A stretch of 62,937 nt of DNA. Source: Clostridiaceae bacterium. GTDB lineage: Bacteria; Bacillota; Clostridia; Saccharofermentanales; UBA5734. The position numbers were made by a program, and so were the translations under genes. The notes beneath the pieces were generated by a model, which saw only the letters and a list, made by a program, of their open reading frames with translations, did no database searches and was not told the origin of the DNA. Each line of letters opens with the position of its first letter. The stretch's first letter is position 1. The stretch lies in contig JAAYFZ010000016.1 of the NCBI GenBank assembly GCA_012727965.1, positions 1 through 62,937 on the forward strand, in the 5' to 3' direction. Shown here piece after piece: positions 1 to 7,666 of this stretch.

Positions 1-327
1 GCATCGGGATTGCTGGCTGGCTGGCAGGCAGCACTGCAGGCGCAAGGAATTACTACTGAAGATCGCATGAAGCTGTTACCGGATCGTCATACTGTGATCG
101 GAGCAATGGCTCAATATATTTCTTCAGCAGACAGTAAGGTTTTCCAGCCTATGAATGCTAATTTTGGCCTGGTTGCTGCACCTGAACGCAAGTTCAAGGG
201 AAAAGCAGCACGTATTCAGGCCGTTATAGCGGAATCACTCGAGCAAATTGACCGCTTGGCCAGTCTGCGCTATAATTTTCTGACTGAAGAGTCTACAGAA
301 AATAATGAACTCGATGGAGGCAGATAA
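1..327 (+). CDS. trmFO: TrmFO, tRNA (uracil-54-C5)-methyltransferase, C-terminal part (5' cut by window edge)
   Basis: This is the C-terminal end of the folate- and FAD-dependent enzyme that makes ribothymidine at position 54 of the tRNA T-loop. The frame is open from base 1, so the gene begins upstream of the window. The diagnostic piece is FQPMNANFGL, about 60 residues before the stop, which is conserved near the C-terminus of TrmFO (older name Gid). A helical region and a short acidic tail follow. The stop codon TAA shares one base with the ATG of the next gene (TAATG), so translation of the two is probably coupled. Only about a quarter of the usual 430-450 residues is visible; the identity rests on that motif. 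Confidence 0.82.
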   Translation, partial: ASGLLAGWQAALQAQGITTEDRMKLLPDRHTVIGAMAQYISSADSKVFQPMNANFGLVAAPERKFKGKAARIQAVIAESLEQIDRLASLRYNFLTEESTENNELDGGR

Positions 328-1277
328 TGGCAGGTATTTTTGGATTCATGAATTATAACAAAGAGGGAAAAGGTGTCAATCCTGAGGATCTTGAGCGTGG
401 CCCTCTGCCTACTTTTTTCGGAATACTGGGACGAAAATTCTGGAAACTTATTCCAATTAATTTGATTTATGTAATTTTTAGTCTGCCAGCACTGGTATTG
501 TCCTTTTTTGGCAGCTCGTATTTTGTACAGGCAATTTTTCCTGGACTGGATATGTCAATAGCTGAAGCTGCGCTGGGTACTGCAAAAGAGGCTGACGAAG
601 CTCTGGTGCTGCAGGTTTTCGAAATGACTGTCATTTTTTTCCTGTTTGCCATGATGCTGACAGGATTGGCACTAATAATTGTTGGACCGGTACATGCAGG
701 AATTGTTTATGTTCTAAGAAATTATTCACGTGAAGAGCATTCGTTTATCTGGTCTGATTTCAAGGAACATGCGCTTTCTAATCTCAAACAAGCACTGGTT
801 TCTAGCTTGATCAGCTTGGTCGTTACAGTCGTATTTGTTGTTAATCTCTATTTTTATCGACAAACTGACTTCGTTTCCAATAGCTTGTTAAGATCGATTT
901 TAATAACTGTTATTGTACTAATGTATTTGATCTGGTGCATCATGCAGATGTATCTCTATCCAATGATGGTGACATTTAGACTGACGCTCAAACAAATGTA
1001 TAAGAACAGCTTCTTCTTCGCGATACTGAAGCTGCCGATGAATCTACTGATACTGTTTCTTTCATTGTTGTTGATGCTGATTGGCCCGGCAATTATGATG
1101 TTTGCAAACCTGGGCATTGCATTTCTGGTTTCTGCCTTCTGGTATTTGTTTTTTGCCTTCTCCATAAATATTCTGATGGTAACTTTTTACGCCTATCGCG
1201 GCCTCAACAAATATATGCTCAGCAAGATCGATCAGGAAAGCGCAAATAGTGATATTGGAAATGACCTGACGATTTGA
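327..1277 (+). CDS. DUF624 (YesL-like) integral membrane protein
   Basis: A 316-residue membrane protein of unknown function. About six hydrophobic segments are visible: residues ~45-65, ~105-130, ~150-175, ~185-215, ~240-265 and ~270-290. The soluble N-terminus is charged, and the segment between the first helices carries the glycine-rich GPVHAGIVYVLRN stretch typical of DUF624/YesL proteins. In Firmicutes this family often sits beside sugar ABC transporters, but here it follows trmFO with a one-base overlap and its own GGAGG site 6 bases upstream. No catalytic motif is seen, so no function is assigned. A hairpin terminator follows. Confidence 0.75.
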   Translation: MAGIFGFMNYNKEGKGVNPEDLERGPLPTFFGILGRKFWKLIPINLIYVIFSLPALVLSFFGSSYFVQAIFPGLDMSIAEAALGTAKEADEALVLQVFEMTVIFFLFAMMLTGLALIIVGPVHAGIVYVLRNYSREEHSFIWSDFKEHALSNLKQALVSSLISLVVTVVFVVNLYFYRQTDFVSNSLLRSILITVIVLMYLIWCIMQMYLYPMMVTFRLTLKQMYKNSFFFAILKLPMNLLILFLSLLLMLIGPAIMMFANLGIAFLVSAFWYLFFAFSINILMVTFYAYRGLNKYMLSKIDQESANSDIGNDLTI

Positions 1278-1301
1278 TCCTGAAATTATCAGTTTTTTAC
1301 T

Positions 1302-1334
1302 AAAAAAGCCTGATCACAGCGATCAGGCTTTTTA
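1302..1334. terminator. Bidirectional intrinsic terminator between the DUF624 gene and dapB
   Basis: An inverted repeat with a core of about 12 bp (AAAAGCCTGATC, loop ACAGC, then GATCAGGCTTTTT) is flanked by an A-run on one side and a T-run on the other. It can therefore stop both the plus-strand DUF624 transcript and the minus-strand dapA-dapB transcript, whose stop codons face each other here. Confidence 0.88.
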
Positions 1335-1355
1335 AAATGATGATTCAAATACATA

Positions 1356-2117
1356 TCAGTTGTTTTTGTTTATTAGTTCTTTCATGCTGTACATGCCTGG
1401 TGCCTGACCGGGTAGAAATCTGGCAGCAGCCAAAGCGCCTCTGGCAAATACATCTCTGGACTGAGCGCTATGATGAATAGAAAGAGTCTCTTCGCCGCCG
1501 GCAAAAATAACAGTATGCTCACCGACGATCGTACCGCCGCGTATCGCATGAAGTCCTAGTTCTTTGTCACCGCGTTTCTCGCGCTTGCTGCTGCGATCAT
1601 ATGTATATTCAAGAATATGGTCAAGTTCTTCATTTAGCTCATCTGCAATCATCAAAGCAGTACCTGAAGGAGCATCTACTTTTTGCCGATGATGTGCTTC
1701 GACGATCTCGAGATCGAAATCAGGGTAGAGCAGGGCTGCAGCCTGTCTTGCCAGATGAATCAGAATATTGATGCCAAGAGACATATTCGCAGAAACAAAA
1801 ATTGCTTGATTCTTACTGATATCGGCAAGTTCTGCTTTGATATCATCGGTCAGGCCAGTCGTACAAATAACTGCCGGTTTACCTGATTTGCGCAGCAAAG
1901 CAAACAGCTCAGGTAAGGCAGCCGGAATTGAAAAATCAACAACTACATCGAAATCTTCACGGCAGTCTGAAGCTTTTTCATATATGGGGAAGTCTGTAGA
2001 GCTGTCCTGGCGGATATCACTGCCTGCGACGATTTTCAGATCATTACTCTCATTTACTAATGCGGTTATGACCTTGCCCATGCGGCCAAGGCAACCACTT
2101 AAAAAAATAGATATCAT
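1356..2117 (-). CDS. dapB: 4-hydroxy-tetrahydrodipicolinate reductase DapB
   Basis: Second gene of a dapA-dapB operon. It reduces 4-hydroxy-tetrahydrodipicolinate to tetrahydrodipicolinate with NAD(P)H, on the route to lysine and meso-diaminopimelate for peptidoglycan. The 253-residue protein has the Rossmann glycine motif GCLGRMG (residues 8-14), the active-site stretch EAHHRQK (residues 140-146, His142/His143 and Lys146) and DAPSGT (148-153), followed by the substrate-binding C-terminal domain. Length is normal for the family. The ATG has an AGGAGG site 5 bases upstream, and the gene starts 13 bases after dapA ends. Transcription ends at the shared terminator downstream. Confidence 0.96.
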   Translation of the reverse strand: MISIFLSGCLGRMGKVITALVNESNDLKIVAGSDIRQDSSTDFPIYEKASDCREDFDVVVDFSIPAALPELFALLRKSGKPAVICTTGLTDDIKAELADISKNQAIFVSANMSLGINILIHLARQAAALLYPDFDLEIVEAHHRQKVDAPSGTALMIADELNEELDHILEYTYDRSSKREKRGDKELGLHAIRGGTIVGEHTVIFAGGEETLSIHHSAQSRDVFARGALAAARFLPGQAPGMYSMKELINKNN

Positions 2118-2130
2118 TATGTCCTCCTGA

Positions 2131-3009
2131 TTAGATCAGATTATAGAGTGCTAGTGCGCTGCGGATCTTATCCATATTTTCAGTTGATGGATCAGTTAGC
2201 GGCATCCTGCAGGGTCCGACATCCATGCCCATGAGATTCATGGCGGCTTTTACCGGTATTGGATTGACATCACAGAACAGAGCTCTGATCAGTGGCATCA
2301 GTTTGATCTGTATGCTGCGTGCTTCATCATATCTGCCGCTCATCCAGCTGTTTACGATATTGTGAACTTGTTCAGGCATGATATTGGCGGCTACAGAGAT
2401 AACACCAAGCCCGCCAAATGAAAGCATAGGTATGATCATTGGATCTTCGCCGGTATAGAGATTGAGCGCGTCCTTGCAATGATAAACAATATCCGGGACC
2501 TGATCAATATTACACTCTTTTACACCATTGATATTTGGCAGTGCACTTAGGCGCTTATAAGTTTGCGGAGCGATATTCAAAGCAGTCCTTGAAGGGACAT
2601 TATAGAGAATTATAGGCTTGTCTGAGGCCTCAGCCACATGTTTGAAATGCTGATAGAGACCTTCTTGTGAACATTTATTGTAATATGGAGTCACGCTTAG
2701 TATCGCGTCAGCGCCAAGTTCGCAGGCACGCCTTGTGAGCTCGACCGCATGAACTGTGTCATTACTGCCGGTACCCGCTATAACGGGCAGCCTTCCGCCA
2801 ACGACCTTAACAACATGACCTATGGCCGAGAGGTGCTCAGCATCAGGCATGGTAGAAGCTTCTCCGGTCGTCCCAGCGACCAGAATCGCGTCAGTTTTGT
2901 TTTTGATATGGAATTCACACAACTCAGAGAGTTTCTCGAAGTTGATACCTTTATCTGTAAATGGCGTTACAATTGCAACAGCTGAGCCAGTAAATACGGG
3001 CTTTTTCAT
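2131..3009 (-). CDS. dapA: 4-hydroxy-tetrahydrodipicolinate synthase DapA
   Basis: Condenses pyruvate with aspartate semialdehyde, the committed step of lysine and diaminopimelate synthesis in the cytoplasm. The 292-residue (beta/alpha)8 protein shows GTTGE (residues 46-50), YNVPSRT (the catalytic tyrosine loop) and the Schiff-base lysine Lys164 in the VKECN stretch. First gene of the dapA-dapB operon, divergent from queA. GGAGGA lies about 8 bases before the ATG. A small 5-bp hairpin (GGCCG, loop TTTG, at 3032-3045) sits in its short leader. The roughly 100-base divergent region is too short for a lysine riboswitch and none is seen. Confidence 0.96.
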   Translation of the reverse strand: MKKPVFTGSAVAIVTPFTDKGINFEKLSELCEFHIKNKTDAILVAGTTGEASTMPDAEHLSAIGHVVKVVGGRLPVIAGTGSNDTVHAVELTRRACELGADAILSVTPYYNKCSQEGLYQHFKHVAEASDKPIILYNVPSRTALNIAPQTYKRLSALPNINGVKECNIDQVPDIVYHCKDALNLYTGEDPMIIPMLSFGGLGVISVAANIMPEQVHNIVNSWMSGRYDEARSIQIKLMPLIRALFCDVNPIPVKAAMNLMGMDVGPCRMPLTDPSTENMDKIRSALALYNLI

Positions 3010-3087
3010 AGTGACTTCCTCCAGTAATATTGGCCGTTTGCGGCCTGTTTTCTGTCTAAGGGTGCAAATAATATGTACCCGCTAAGA

Positions 3088-3116
3088 TTGACACATAGTC
3101 TCAATAATCATATCAT
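3088..3116 (+). promoter_or_regulatory. Sigma-A promoter of queA-tgt
   Basis: TTGACA (3088-3093), a 17-base spacer, then TATCAT (3111-3116). Transcription should start near 3123, giving a leader of about 35 bases before queA. The perfect -35 and ideal spacing make this a strong candidate. Confidence 0.7.
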
Positions 3117-3156
3117 TATCACTGGTTTATCGTCAATGAAACAGAAGAGGAGCCCT

Positions 3157-4263
3157 ATGCTGAAAAAACAGGATTTTTACTATGAATTGCCGGAGCAGCT
3201 GATCGCGCAGCATCCGTTGGAAAAGCGCGACAGTTCAAGGCTTATGGTTCTAAAACCCGATGGCAGTCTGCCAATACATTCTGTATTCTCTGTGCTGCCT
3301 GACTGGATGTCTTCAGGTGATTGTCTGGTGATCAACAATACCAAAGTTTTACCGGCAAGACTGCTCGGCAGCAAAAGAGGCAGCGGTATTGCCTGTGAGG
3401 TGCTGCTTCTGCGCAGAGTCGAAGGTGATGTCTGGGAATGCATGGTCAGACCTGGCAGGCGTTTGCGCGAGGGTCAATTCGTTGATTTTATTCCTGATCG
3501 CTTCTCAGCAGAAATAGTCGAAGTTGTGAAGGGTGGAAACCGGCTTGTCAGATTTATTTATGATGGTATCTGGGAGGAAATCCTCGATGAGGCCGGCATG
3601 ATGCCGCTGCCGCCATATATTCATGAGCAGCTTGAGGATAAGCAGCGTTATCAGACTGTGTATGCCAAACAGGATGGTTCAGCAGCAGCACCGACTGCAG
3701 GATTGCATTTCACACCAGAGCTGATGGATAAGCTCAAGCGCAGAGGCATAAAAATAGCTGAACTTACACTCCATGTAGGTTTAGGAACTTTCAGACCGGT
3801 AAAAGTCGACAATATTCTAGAGCATGAAATGCATTCGGAATATTATGAGCTGAGCCAGGAAACAGTAGACTGTGTCAATGAAACAAAAAAATCAGGTGGA
3901 CGCGTAATTGCTGTAGGCACGACCAGCTGTCGGGTATTGGAAGCTGTAGCTGGTGAAAATCAAGGGCAACTGCAAGCACAGAGCGGCTGGACAGATATTT
4001 TCATTTACCCAGGCTATATATTTAAAACAATAGATGGTTTGATAACAAATTTTCATTTGCCGGAATCGACATTGCTGATGCTGGTCGCAGCGCTAGCAGG
4101 CCATGAAAGAATAATGGCTGCGTATTCGGCAGCGATCAATGAACAATATAGGTTTTTCAGCTTCGGCGATGCCATGCTTATATACCCGCTGGCCGCAGAA
4201 TCAGGTTTGCAAGGCGAAAAGCTGCCTAAGAACAATCAGGAAAGTGAGTACGAGAATGGATAA
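3157..4263 (+). CDS. queA: S-adenosylmethionine:tRNA ribosyltransferase-isomerase QueA
   Basis: Transfers and isomerises the ribosyl group of AdoMet onto preQ1-modified tRNA, giving epoxyqueuosine at wobble position 34. The 368-residue product shows the family pieces LPEQLIAQHP near the N-terminus, DCLVINNTKVLPARL, AAPTAGLHFT and ITNFHLPESTLLML. The start is set at ATG 3157 because it has a GAGGAG site just upstream and matches the usual N-terminus; the frame stays open further upstream, but that stretch contains the promoter. It overlaps tgt by 8 bases, so the two queuosine genes form one operon. Confidence 0.95.
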   Translation: MLKKQDFYYELPEQLIAQHPLEKRDSSRLMVLKPDGSLPIHSVFSVLPDWMSSGDCLVINNTKVLPARLLGSKRGSGIACEVLLLRRVEGDVWECMVRPGRRLREGQFVDFIPDRFSAEIVEVVKGGNRLVRFIYDGIWEEILDEAGMMPLPPYIHEQLEDKQRYQTVYAKQDGSAAAPTAGLHFTPELMDKLKRRGIKIAELTLHVGLGTFRPVKVDNILEHEMHSEYYELSQETVDCVNETKKSGGRVIAVGTTSCRVLEAVAGENQGQLQAQSGWTDIFIYPGYIFKTIDGLITNFHLPESTLLMLVAALAGHERIMAAYSAAINEQYRFFSFGDAMLIYPLAAESGLQGEKLPKNNQESEYENG

Positions 4264-5395
4264 TTCAACCAAATTCCCGGTATGGTACGAGCTCAAGCAT
4301 ATATGTGCACAAACCGGTGCGAGACTAGGAACTGTACATACACCAAATGGCAGCTTCGATACCCCCGCGTTTATGCCAGTCGGTACACAGGCCACTGTGA
4401 AGGGTATGAGTCCTGATGAAGTCAAATCAATGGGTGCAGGCATTATTCTGTCTAATACTTATCATTTATGGATGCGGCCGGGAAGTGATATTGTCAGAGA
4501 AGCCGGTGGTCTGCATAAATTCATGAATTGGGATAGGGCAATTCTCACTGACAGTGGGGGATTTCAAGTATTCAGTCTGAGTGAAAACCGCAAAATCAAT
4601 GAAGAGGGCGTTCATTTCAGATCACATATTGATGGCTCCAAGCATATCCTCACACCAGAAAAATCGATCGAGGTACAAAACGATCTCGGAGCAGACATAA
4701 TCATGGCTTTTGACGAGTGTACGCCCTGGCCAGCTGAACACAGCTATGCAAAACATTCTTTGGAGAGAACAACACGTTGGCTTGAACGCTGTATAAAAGC
4801 TCATAAGAATCCTCAGAAACAGGCGCTGTTTGGCATCGTACAAGGCGGGACTTATGCCGATCTCAGACAACAAAGTGCCAAAGAGATCACACAATTTGAT
4901 TTGCCAGGCTATGCTTTGGGTGGGCTTAGTGTCGGAGAACCGGGACATCTGATGTATGAGATGTTAGATGCGACAGTGCCGATCCTGCCATCTGATAAAC
5001 CTCGTTATCTGATGGGAGTTGGTTCGCCGGATTATCTGATCGAAGGATCGATCCGCGGCATCGATATGTTCGATTGTGTTTTACCGACCAGGATCGGTAG
5101 AAACGGTACAGTTTTGACACATAAAGGCAGAATGATCGTTCGCGACCGCAAGTTCGCCAGAGATTTCGGTCCGCTCGACGAAAAATGTGATTGTTATGTC
5201 TGCAAAAATTACAGCCGGGCATATATCAGGCATCTGATCAAAGCAAATGAAATGTTTGGTCTGAGACTGGCTTCATGGCACAATATACATTTTCTGCTCA
5301 AATTGATGGAAGATGTAAGACTGGCAATCAGTGAGGACAGGCTTCTTGATTTCCGCAATGAATTCTTCGCAGAATTTGGATATGAAGTTAAATGA
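4256..5395 (+). CDS. tgt: Queuine/preQ1 tRNA-guanine transglycosylase Tgt
   Basis: Exchanges guanine-34 of GUN-anticodon tRNAs for preQ1; QueA then acts on the product. The 379-residue TIM barrel contains DSGGFQVFSL (substrate aspartate), GGLSVGEP, the nucleophile region ending in DCVLPTR, and the zinc site CDCYVCKNYSRAYIRHL (Cys-x-Cys-x2-Cys plus a downstream His). The ATG at 4256 overlaps the queA end; an in-frame extension upstream lies wholly inside queA and was discarded. The ribosome binding site is weak, consistent with translational coupling to queA. Confidence 0.96.
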   Translation: MDNSTKFPVWYELKHICAQTGARLGTVHTPNGSFDTPAFMPVGTQATVKGMSPDEVKSMGAGIILSNTYHLWMRPGSDIVREAGGLHKFMNWDRAILTDSGGFQVFSLSENRKINEEGVHFRSHIDGSKHILTPEKSIEVQNDLGADIIMAFDECTPWPAEHSYAKHSLERTTRWLERCIKAHKNPQKQALFGIVQGGTYADLRQQSAKEITQFDLPGYALGGLSVGEPGHLMYEMLDATVPILPSDKPRYLMGVGSPDYLIEGSIRGIDMFDCVLPTRIGRNGTVLTHKGRMIVRDRKFARDFGPLDEKCDCYVCKNYSRAYIRHLIKANEMFGLRLASWHNIHFLLKLMEDVRLAISEDRLLDFRNEFFAEFGYEVK

Positions 5396-5417
5396 TAACA
5401 ACAGTGACAACAAACTG

Positions 5418-5447
5418 TTGCAATTATATTACTTACAGTGTTAGTAT
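5418..5447 (+). promoter_or_regulatory. Candidate promoter and hairpin leader of yajC
   Basis: TTGCAA (5418-5423), an 18-base spacer and TAGTAT (5442-5447) could serve yajC. Just downstream, a perfect 7-bp hairpin (CTGCCTG 5464-5470 with CAGGCAG 5480-5486) lies 10 bases before the yajC ribosome binding site. The promoter match is moderate. Confidence 0.4.
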
Positions 5448-5510
5448 ATGATTTGTTCAGAAACTGCCTGCAGATTGTTCAGGCAGAAGATAATCGGGAG
5501 GCTTCTATAA

Positions 5511-5834
5511 ATGAATATGACCAATATTGTTTTAACAACGGGCGCTGCTGGCGGTGGAATTGAGAGCATACTAGGTTTAGTATTGCCATTGGGATTAATG
5601 TTCGGCCTGATGTATTTCCTGCTGATCCGTCCACAGAGAAAAAAGGAAAAGAAGTTACGTGAACAGATCAGTGCTATGGTAGTCGGCGACAATGTTGTCA
5701 CTATTGGCGGCATAGTCGGACGCGTAGTCAATATCAAGGACGACGAAGTCACAATTTCAACAAGTGTTGCCAACACATTGGTAACTTTTAAGAAGACAGC
5801 TGTAAATACAGTCGTTAAGCCAGTTACAGAGTAA
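5511..5834 (+). CDS. yajC: Preprotein translocase accessory subunit YajC
   Basis: Small membrane protein of the SecDF-YajC complex, which helps protein export. The 107 residues contain one transmembrane helix (about residues 20-40) ending in LLIRPQRKKEKK, the hallmark junction of YajC, followed by a soluble beta domain with VVGDNVVTIGGIVGRV. Start at ATG 5511 with GGGAGG 9 bases upstream. In Clostridia yajC is commonly found next to tgt and the SCIFF locus, as here. Confidence 0.94.
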   Translation: MNMTNIVLTTGAAGGGIESILGLVLPLGLMFGLMYFLLIRPQRKKEKKLREQISAMVVGDNVVTIGGIVGRVVNIKDDEVTISTSVANTLVTFKKTAVNTVVKPVTE

Positions 5835-5840
5835 AAATCA

Positions 5841-5854
5841 ACCTGTTAACAGGT
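5841..5854. promoter_or_regulatory. 14-bp perfect palindrome upstream of the SCIFF gene
   Basis: ACCTGTTAACAGGT is a perfect dyad placed 38 bases before the SCIFF start and only 6 bases after the yajC stop. There is no T-run after it, so it is a poor terminator and could be an operator or an RNA hairpin. Function unknown. Confidence 0.4.
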
Positions 5855-5892
5855 CGAAATAGTAAGAATATATTTTTCAGGGGGACACAAAT

Positions 5893-6039
5893 ATGAAGCA
5901 CATTCAGACAATTAGCGGCGTTTGCATTCAGCCAGCTGAGCATTCCTCAGCCTGCGGCGAGTGCCAGACCTCTTGCCAGTCAGCCTGTAAGACCAGCTGC
6001 ACAGTTGCCAATCAGCCATGTGAGCAGATACAGCGCTGA
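5893..6039 (+). CDS. SCIFF (six-cysteines-in-forty-five) ranthipeptide precursor
   Basis: A 48-residue precursor peptide of the SCIFF ribosomally made natural products, which are nearly universal in Clostridia and receive Cys sulfur to alpha- or gamma-carbon thioether links from a dedicated radical SAM maturase. It begins MKHIQTI and ends in a Cys-rich core with CQTSCQSACKTSCTVANQ, close to the family consensus. Cysteines are at 11, 21, 24, 28, 32, 36 and 43: the six expected core cysteines plus an extra one at position 11 in the leader part. A strong GGGGGA site precedes the ATG. The maturase follows after a hairpin. The peptide's biological role is not established. Confidence 0.93.
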   Translation: MKHIQTISGVCIQPAEHSSACGECQTSCQSACKTSCTVANQPCEQIQR

Positions 6040-6080
6040 ACAGTTATCTGACTGCTTTTCCTAATTAGTGTAAACTGACA

Positions 6081-6115
6081 AAATAGTGAAGAGCCTTAGT
6101 GGCTTTTCACTATTT
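6081..6115 (+). terminator. Strong hairpin between SCIFF precursor and maturase (attenuator or processing stem)
   Basis: A 15-bp stem (AAATAGTGAAGAGCC, loop TTAGT, then GGCTTTTCACTATTT, with one G-T wobble) fills the gap between the precursor stop and the maturase start. There is a short TTT at its 3' side but no long U-run. It may partly terminate transcription or protect the precursor mRNA, giving more peptide than enzyme. Confidence 0.6.
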
Positions 6116-6135
6116 GTGTGTATGGAGGAATCAAA

Positions 6136-7497
6136 TTGGTTCATATGTTTAAAATGCTGGGTGAATACCTGGTATTCGATTCAGAGAGCGGAGCACTTCA
6201 CCGAATAGATGATATGGCTTCAGAGGTAATTGGGCTTTATCAGGCAGCTGCTGGCACAAGACCTGCTATGCCAGAGCTTGAGAGATTAGCCATAACTTAT
6301 GGTACTGACATTTATGAGATAGCCGATGAAATCGACACTTTGATCGATCGCGAAGAGCTTTTCTGCCCTGCCAGAGAGGTTACTGTCGAGCAGCTATACC
6401 CTGATCAACCCCGCATCAAATCGATGTGTCTGCATCTCTGTCATGATTGCAATCTTCGTTGCGAGTATTGTTTTGCCGGTACAGGAGATTTCGGGACAGG
6501 TCATAGGTCAATGTTATCTGAAGAGGTTGGCCGCCGGGCAATTGATTTTTTGATAGAGGCTTCTGGTCCACGCAAACATCTTGACATCGATTTTTTCGGT
6601 GGGGAGCCACTGATGAATTGGCCAGTCGTTGTTGCGCTTGTAAAATACTGCCGCCAGCGTATGACAGAAACAGATAAGATCATTAGACTTACGATTACAA
6701 CAAATGCCATGCTTCTTGATCAAGATAAGATTGATTTCATTAATGAGAATTTTGAAAACTGTGTTCTCAGTATTGATGGGCGTCCAGCTGTCCATGACCG
6801 TATGCGTCCAGATGCAGGCGGACATGGTTCACATGATCGTGTTGTCAGAAATATCAAGAAATTTCTCGAAGTCAGAGGAAAAGGACAATACTACCTGCGT
6901 GGGACTTATACAAGGCACAATCTCGATTTTGCCGAAGATGTGCTGCATTTGGCTGAACTCGGTGATCAGGTTTCGATGGAACCGGTTGTTGCACCGCCAG
7001 GCAGCGGCTATGAAATCAGACAAGAGGATCTGCCCACGATTGAGGCTGAATATGAGCGTCTTGCTCAGATCATAGATCAGCGTAGAAGAGATGGCAATGC
7101 CTTCAACTTTTTCCATTTTGTTATGGATCTCAGCAATGGCCCTTGTGCTTTCAAACGTCTCAAGGGCTGTGGTGTCGGCATGGAGTATTGTGCTGTTACA
7201 CCTGAGGGCGATATCTATCCATGTCATCAGTTTGTCGGTGAAGAACAGTTCAAAATGGGCAATGTAATGGATGAACCTATTACTCTTGATACTGTTGTTC
7301 AACATCCATTTAAGCAGCTCATGGTACCTGACAAGCCAGAATGCCATGACTGCTGGGCTAAATTTTTCTGCAGCGGTGGCTGTGCTGCTAATAGCTATCA
7401 TGTCAGCGGTAGTATTACTGGCTCCGATCCCATAGGCTGCGCCATGCAGAAAAAACGCCTTGAATGTTCATTATGGTTAAAAAGCCGCCAGGTTTGA
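6136..7497 (+). CDS. SCIFF radical SAM maturase (SPASM domain)
   Basis: Radical SAM enzyme that installs thioether crosslinks in the SCIFF peptide. The 453-residue product has an N-terminal peptide-recognition domain, the [4Fe-4S] AdoMet motif Cys105-x3-Cys109-x2-Cys112, FFGGEPLMNW, and a C-terminal SPASM region rich in cysteines (CGVGMEYC, then CHDCWAKFFCSGGCAAN) that binds auxiliary clusters. The start is set at TTG 6136: GGAGG at 6124-6128 is 7 bases away and the resulting VHMFKMLGEYLVFD matches the family N-terminus. A GTG at 6118 lies before that site, and ATG 6145 would be too far from it. Directly downstream of the precursor. Confidence 0.93.
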   Translation: MVHMFKMLGEYLVFDSESGALHRIDDMASEVIGLYQAAAGTRPAMPELERLAITYGTDIYEIADEIDTLIDREELFCPAREVTVEQLYPDQPRIKSMCLHLCHDCNLRCEYCFAGTGDFGTGHRSMLSEEVGRRAIDFLIEASGPRKHLDIDFFGGEPLMNWPVVVALVKYCRQRMTETDKIIRLTITTNAMLLDQDKIDFINENFENCVLSIDGRPAVHDRMRPDAGGHGSHDRVVRNIKKFLEVRGKGQYYLRGTYTRHNLDFAEDVLHLAELGDQVSMEPVVAPPGSGYEIRQEDLPTIEAEYERLAQIIDQRRRDGNAFNFFHFVMDLSNGPCAFKRLKGCGVGMEYCAVTPEGDIYPCHQFVGEEQFKMGNVMDEPITLDTVVQHPFKQLMVPDKPECHDCWAKFFCSGGCAANSYHVSGSITGSDPIGCAMQKKRLECSLWLKSRQV

Positions 7498-7550
7498 TTT
7501 GTTACCATAATTATTTTGTCCTCTGCCCCCTTAAAACAAATAGAGGTATT

Positions 7551-7578
7551 TTGCCTTCAATAGCGAATACTATATATT
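7551..7578 (+). promoter_or_regulatory. Candidate promoter of the dnaG-rpoD operon
   Basis: TTGCCT (7551-7556), a 16-base spacer and TATATT (7573-7578) lie in the 169-base gap between the SCIFF maturase and dnaG. This would give a leader of about 80 bases. The match is moderate. Confidence 0.38.
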
Positions 7579-7666
7579 GCGGCCTTCTGGTCGATTGGGA
7601 AATTACTGATCGATCAGAAGAGCGCGGCAAATATAAGTTAGAAAGAAGGCACATGCTATCAGTCCG

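Noticed and set aside
3010..3110. Lysine riboswitch or T-box upstream of dapA
   Set aside because: The region is about 100 bases, lacks the conserved cores, and holds only a 5-bp hairpin and the queA promoter.
5893..6039. Metallothionein-like small Cys-rich protein
   Set aside because: The sequence matches the SCIFF consensus and is followed by the dedicated radical SAM maturase.
6829..7401. Minus-strand open frame of 190 codons opposite the SCIFF maturase
   Set aside because: It is the antisense shadow of a well-supported gene, has no domain signature and no ribosome binding site.
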